Origin: Thermoproteota archaeon
GTDB taxonomy: Archaea; Thermoproteota; Thermoprotei_A; Sulfolobales; Ignisphaeraceae
DNA length: 64,000 nt
Assembly: GCA_030550585.1 (NCBI GenBank)
Contig: JAUQPB010000004.1
Coordinates: 1 to 64,000, forward strand
Reading direction: 5' to 3'
Shown: one piece after another, positions 62,135 to 64,000 of the stretch
Numbering within the stretch: position 1 is the first letter of the stretch
How the letters are laid out: every line of letters begins with the position of its first letter
The notes under the pieces: model-generated
Databases searched by the model: none
What the model was told of the DNA's origin: nothing
The model's input: only the letters and a program-made list of their open reading frames with translations
Position numbers and translations under genes: made by a program

Positions 62135-63175
62135 ATGCTTTCCAAACACCCACTCGACTTGCCTGTTGGCAGGAAGCTGACTAGGGAAGAGGTTGCAGAG
62201 GCTCTTAGGCTTGCTGTAATAGCCGAGCTTGATGCTATCAACCTCTATCTACAGCTTGCCAGAGCCATTGAAGATGAGAAGATTAGAAAGGTTTTCGAGG
62301 ATATTGCCAAAGAGGAGAAAACACATGTTGGCGAGTTTCTAGCGGTTTTAAAGTCTTTGGATAGCGAGCAGGTTGAGGAGCTTAGAAAAGGTGCTGAAGA
62401 GGTCAGTAGGTTAACTGGACTTGAATTTAAGGATCCTCCAAATAATGGCTCTGAGGATGTGTGGAAGGGTGTTTTGGATGTTATTGCAAAGACTGTTGAC
62501 TCTGTTAGGATCTTTAGAAAGTACCTGCCTGTAACAGTTGTTGGCAGAGGTGTTGACGGAGTTCCGCTAGAGGCTGTTGGCTCTGGCACCAGAGTTGTGA
62601 TACCCTTGGAGGAGATAAGCGTTGAGTTTAAGGTTTCGCAGAGATCTGTTGACTATGGAGAGGTCTACAAGCTTCCTACAGAGCTTGGCGATGGCTATAG
62701 AGCTGCTGTAGAATTCGCCTCAATGGAGGATAGATTCATACTCGAAAAGCTGCTGAAGCTCTCAAACACTATAAAACTCGATATTGGTAGCTGGGACGAG
62801 CCAGGACAAGCACTGCGAGAGGTTTCAGAAGCTATATCGAAAATGCTTGGAGGTGGTGTTAGAGAGCCATTCATATTATTCGTAAGTCCTGCTAGATATG
62901 CAAAGCTGTTGGCTGTTCACGAAAGGACAGGCGTGATGGAGATAACAAGGATTAAAGGCATTGTGAAAGAAGTTGTTGCCACACCGATACTACCAGATGA
63001 TACAGCACTACTTGTATCTGCCAACCCATATGTTCTAGATGTTGTCGTTGGCGTGGATACAAAAATAGACTATCTCGGACCTGAAAACGGCTATCACAAA
63101 CTGAGGATATGGGAGACAATAGCTGTTAGACCAAGAATGGAAAAGGGAATTGCAGTACTGAAGCAGGTAAAGTAG
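62135..63175 (+). CDS. ferritin-like/encapsulin fusion (nanocompartment shell with built-in cargo)
   Basis: A 346-residue fusion. Residues 1-75 are a ferritin-like helix pair with the metal-site residues E31 (VIAELDAINLYLQLARAIED) and the ExxH in KEEKTHVGEF. A linker (about 75-115) joins the HK97-fold encapsulin domain: YLPVTVVGRGVDGVP near 130-145, AVEFASMEDRFILEKL, GVREPFILFVSPARYAKLL and the C-terminal PDDTALLVSANPYVLDVVVG with AVRPRMEKGIAVL. The layout and length match the Pyrococcus furiosus virus-like particle protein (about 345 aa). It should self-assemble into an iron-storing shell. ATG 62135 is chosen; GTG 62126 is open. Confidence 0.9.
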   Translation: MLSKHPLDLPVGRKLTREEVAEALRLAVIAELDAINLYLQLARAIEDEKIRKVFEDIAKEEKTHVGEFLAVLKSLDSEQVEELRKGAEEVSRLTGLEFKDPPNNGSEDVWKGVLDVIAKTVDSVRIFRKYLPVTVVGRGVDGVPLEAVGSGTRVVIPLEEISVEFKVSQRSVDYGEVYKLPTELGDGYRAAVEFASMEDRFILEKLLKLSNTIKLDIGSWDEPGQALREVSEAISKMLGGGVREPFILFVSPARYAKLLAVHERTGVMEITRIKGIVKEVVATPILPDDTALLVSANPYVLDVVVGVDTKIDYLGPENGYHKLRIWETIAVRPRMEKGIAVLKQVK

Positions 63176-63294
63176 TGCTCATCAGCCTTGAAACACCTCA
63201 TCACATATCAATCAGTGTTCACAGCCATCATCACAGCAGCTGTTTTCCAATCAAAATTTTTAATATTTTAAAGCATATATTTCTCTTGATTAAA

Positions 63295-63756
63295 ATGGGC
63301 ATCATCGAGGATATTGAGAAGAGGATTCTAAGGGCAATGATAATCTTCGTGGTTTTGCCTCCCACACCAATTATAATAGCCGTCATAATTTTTTCATATA
63401 TACTGAAAAGCATTAGCCTATTGCTAAACACATTGATTATTTTAACACCTATCATAGCATTATTCACAATTTTGAAGATATGGCTATGGAAAACAACATA
63501 TATTGAGCCCATCAAGAATCTTGAGAAACACATAAAGAATTTGAAGAATCTGGGATATCAAATAGATGACTCTACATATGTTGTTCTCCCTATAAACACA
63601 GCTGTTATCACAGTCAAAAGCTATAGCGATATACCGAAAAACCATGTATACAAGGTGGCAGCTGTAGAGACTGGGAGAAGAGGATACATAGCATTAATAG
63701 GCATTGCAAATGAAAATAACCAGATATATGATCTAACCAAGGTGAGGCCGCAGTAA
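63295..63756 (+). CDS. membrane protein with C-terminal soluble domain, downstream of encapsulin
   Basis: A 153-residue protein. After a short amphipathic start (GIIEDIEKRILRAM) come two membrane helices (IIFVVLPPTPIIIAVIIFSYI, then LLNTLIILTPIIALFTILKI) and an 80-residue soluble domain with LEKHIKNLKNLGYQIDDSTY and ending GRRGYIALIGIANENNQIY. The ATG at 63295 has a TATA-like stretch (TTTAATATTTTAAAG, 63258-63272) about 30 nt upstream, so it has its own promoter; the frame is open back to 63175 but that part has His-rich, non-protein-like sequence. Function unknown. Confidence 0.65.
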   Translation: MGIIEDIEKRILRAMIIFVVLPPTPIIIAVIIFSYILKSISLLLNTLIILTPIIALFTILKIWLWKTTYIEPIKNLEKHIKNLKNLGYQIDDSTYVVLPINTAVITVKSYSDIPKNHVYKVAAVETGRRGYIALIGIANENNQIYDLTKVRPQ

Positions 63757-63790
63757 AACAGCTGAGGATCTCTACACATCTAGCTGTTTT
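63755..63790 (+). terminator. stem-loop after the membrane protein gene
   Basis: AAAACAGCT (63755-63763) and AGCTGTTTT (63782-63790) form a perfect 9-bp inverted repeat with an 18-nt loop, starting at the stop codon and ending in four T. It could end or protect the transcript of the gene at 63295. Archaeal termination needs mainly the T-run, so the stem may serve stability instead. Confidence 0.4.
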
Positions 63791-63834
63791 CGATAATGCT
63801 TATTAGAGTATGTTGTGTCAAGGTATTGCTGTAG

Positions 63835-63883
63835 ATGATGAGTTCAAGACGGAATGACCAGTGATTGAAACTCCCCGACCTGA
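63835..63883 (+). ncRNA. possible C/D box guide RNA
   Basis: ATGATGA (63835-63841) fits the C box, CGGA (63850-63853) a variant D', GTGATTGA (63861-63868) a weak C', and CTGA (63880-63883) the D box. The 11-nt spacer before the D box (AACTCCCCGAC) would be the guide. The total span (49 nt) fits archaeal sRNAs, but the C-D' spacer is only 8 nt and no terminal stem is visible. Matching to rRNA could not be done here. Tentative. Confidence 0.2.
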
Positions 63884-64000
63884 TCAAAAGGCTATTGTAT
63901 GTTGGCATGTTTTAGGTTGTGATTTGCTCTACAGGATATAAGTTTTGTTGTTGCTATACATGAATGTGTATTTTATGAGTTTCGCTAGATATGCTGCAAT

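Noticed and set aside
63860-63890. CRISPR-repeat-like segment (ATTGAAACTCC)
   Set aside because: Only one copy is present and nothing periodic follows in the remaining sequence.

Overview
The window looks like the chromosome of a hyperthermophilic crenarchaeon, probably of the Desulfurococcales/Ignisphaera type. The signs are TATA-box promoters close to near-leaderless GTG/TTG/ATG starts, very frequent AGA/AGG/ATA codons, an archaeal O-phosphoserine sulfhydrylase, archaeal class I fructose-bisphosphate aldolase, HtpX, AlaX and THUMP-SPOUT proteins, Thr/Val-rich stalk surface proteins, and a ferritin-like/encapsulin fusion of the Pyrococcus virus-like-particle type. The organism is inferred; no rRNA or tRNA gene is visible. 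Functions below come from motif and family recognition by eye, not from searches.

Region by region. 0-4.2 kb: sulfur and Fe-S supply (cysteine synthase facing an iscU / TusA-like / iscS / HTH-regulator operon), then a decayed reverse-strand gene. 4.3-11.9 kb: housekeeping genes (SixA-like phosphatase, DHH phosphoesterase, zinc alcohol dehydrogenase, TrmO-like methyltransferase, HtpX, MazG, a CDF transporter, a coiled-coil ribbon-helix-helix protein with a tandem palindromic operator). 12-15.6 kb: a beta-propeller-like stalk protein and glmS. 15.8-24 kb: esterase, ribokinase-like kinase, IMPase/FBPase, an RpiB-like isomerase, DUF362 and the nickel-pincer genes larC and larB. 24-26.3 kb: two genes interrupted by single-base frameshifts (ABC exporter membrane domain, aldo/keto reductase). 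27.3-34 kb: a divergent MoxR/DUF58 locus with three membrane proteins, one only 56 residues long, and a stalk protein.

34-56 kb is a carbohydrate region: glyoxylate reductase, GH2 beta-glucuronidase, a 715-residue transaldolase-like protein, a TIM-barrel isomerase/epimerase, a fucose/arabinose-type sugar isomerase, head-to-head remnants of an RbsC-type permease and a rhamnulokinase, a class II aldolase, a surface metalloprotease candidate, a membrane-anchored GH12 endoglucanase between two radical SAM genes, a PfkB kinase / class I aldolase / ThuA group, a DUF401 transporter and an aldo/keto reductase. The likely theme is extracellular glycan breakdown feeding sugar and uronic-acid catabolism through isomerase, kinase and aldolase steps.

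55.7-64 kb: MATE transporter, a short thioredoxin-like membrane protein, an Mrp/NBP35 ATPase, THUMP-SPOUT protein, winged-helix protein, AlaX and the ferritin-encapsulin fusion. The most unusual items are the large transaldolase-like enzyme, the permease/kinase junction, the palindromic operator of the RHH protein, the compact MoxR locus and the fused encapsulin.
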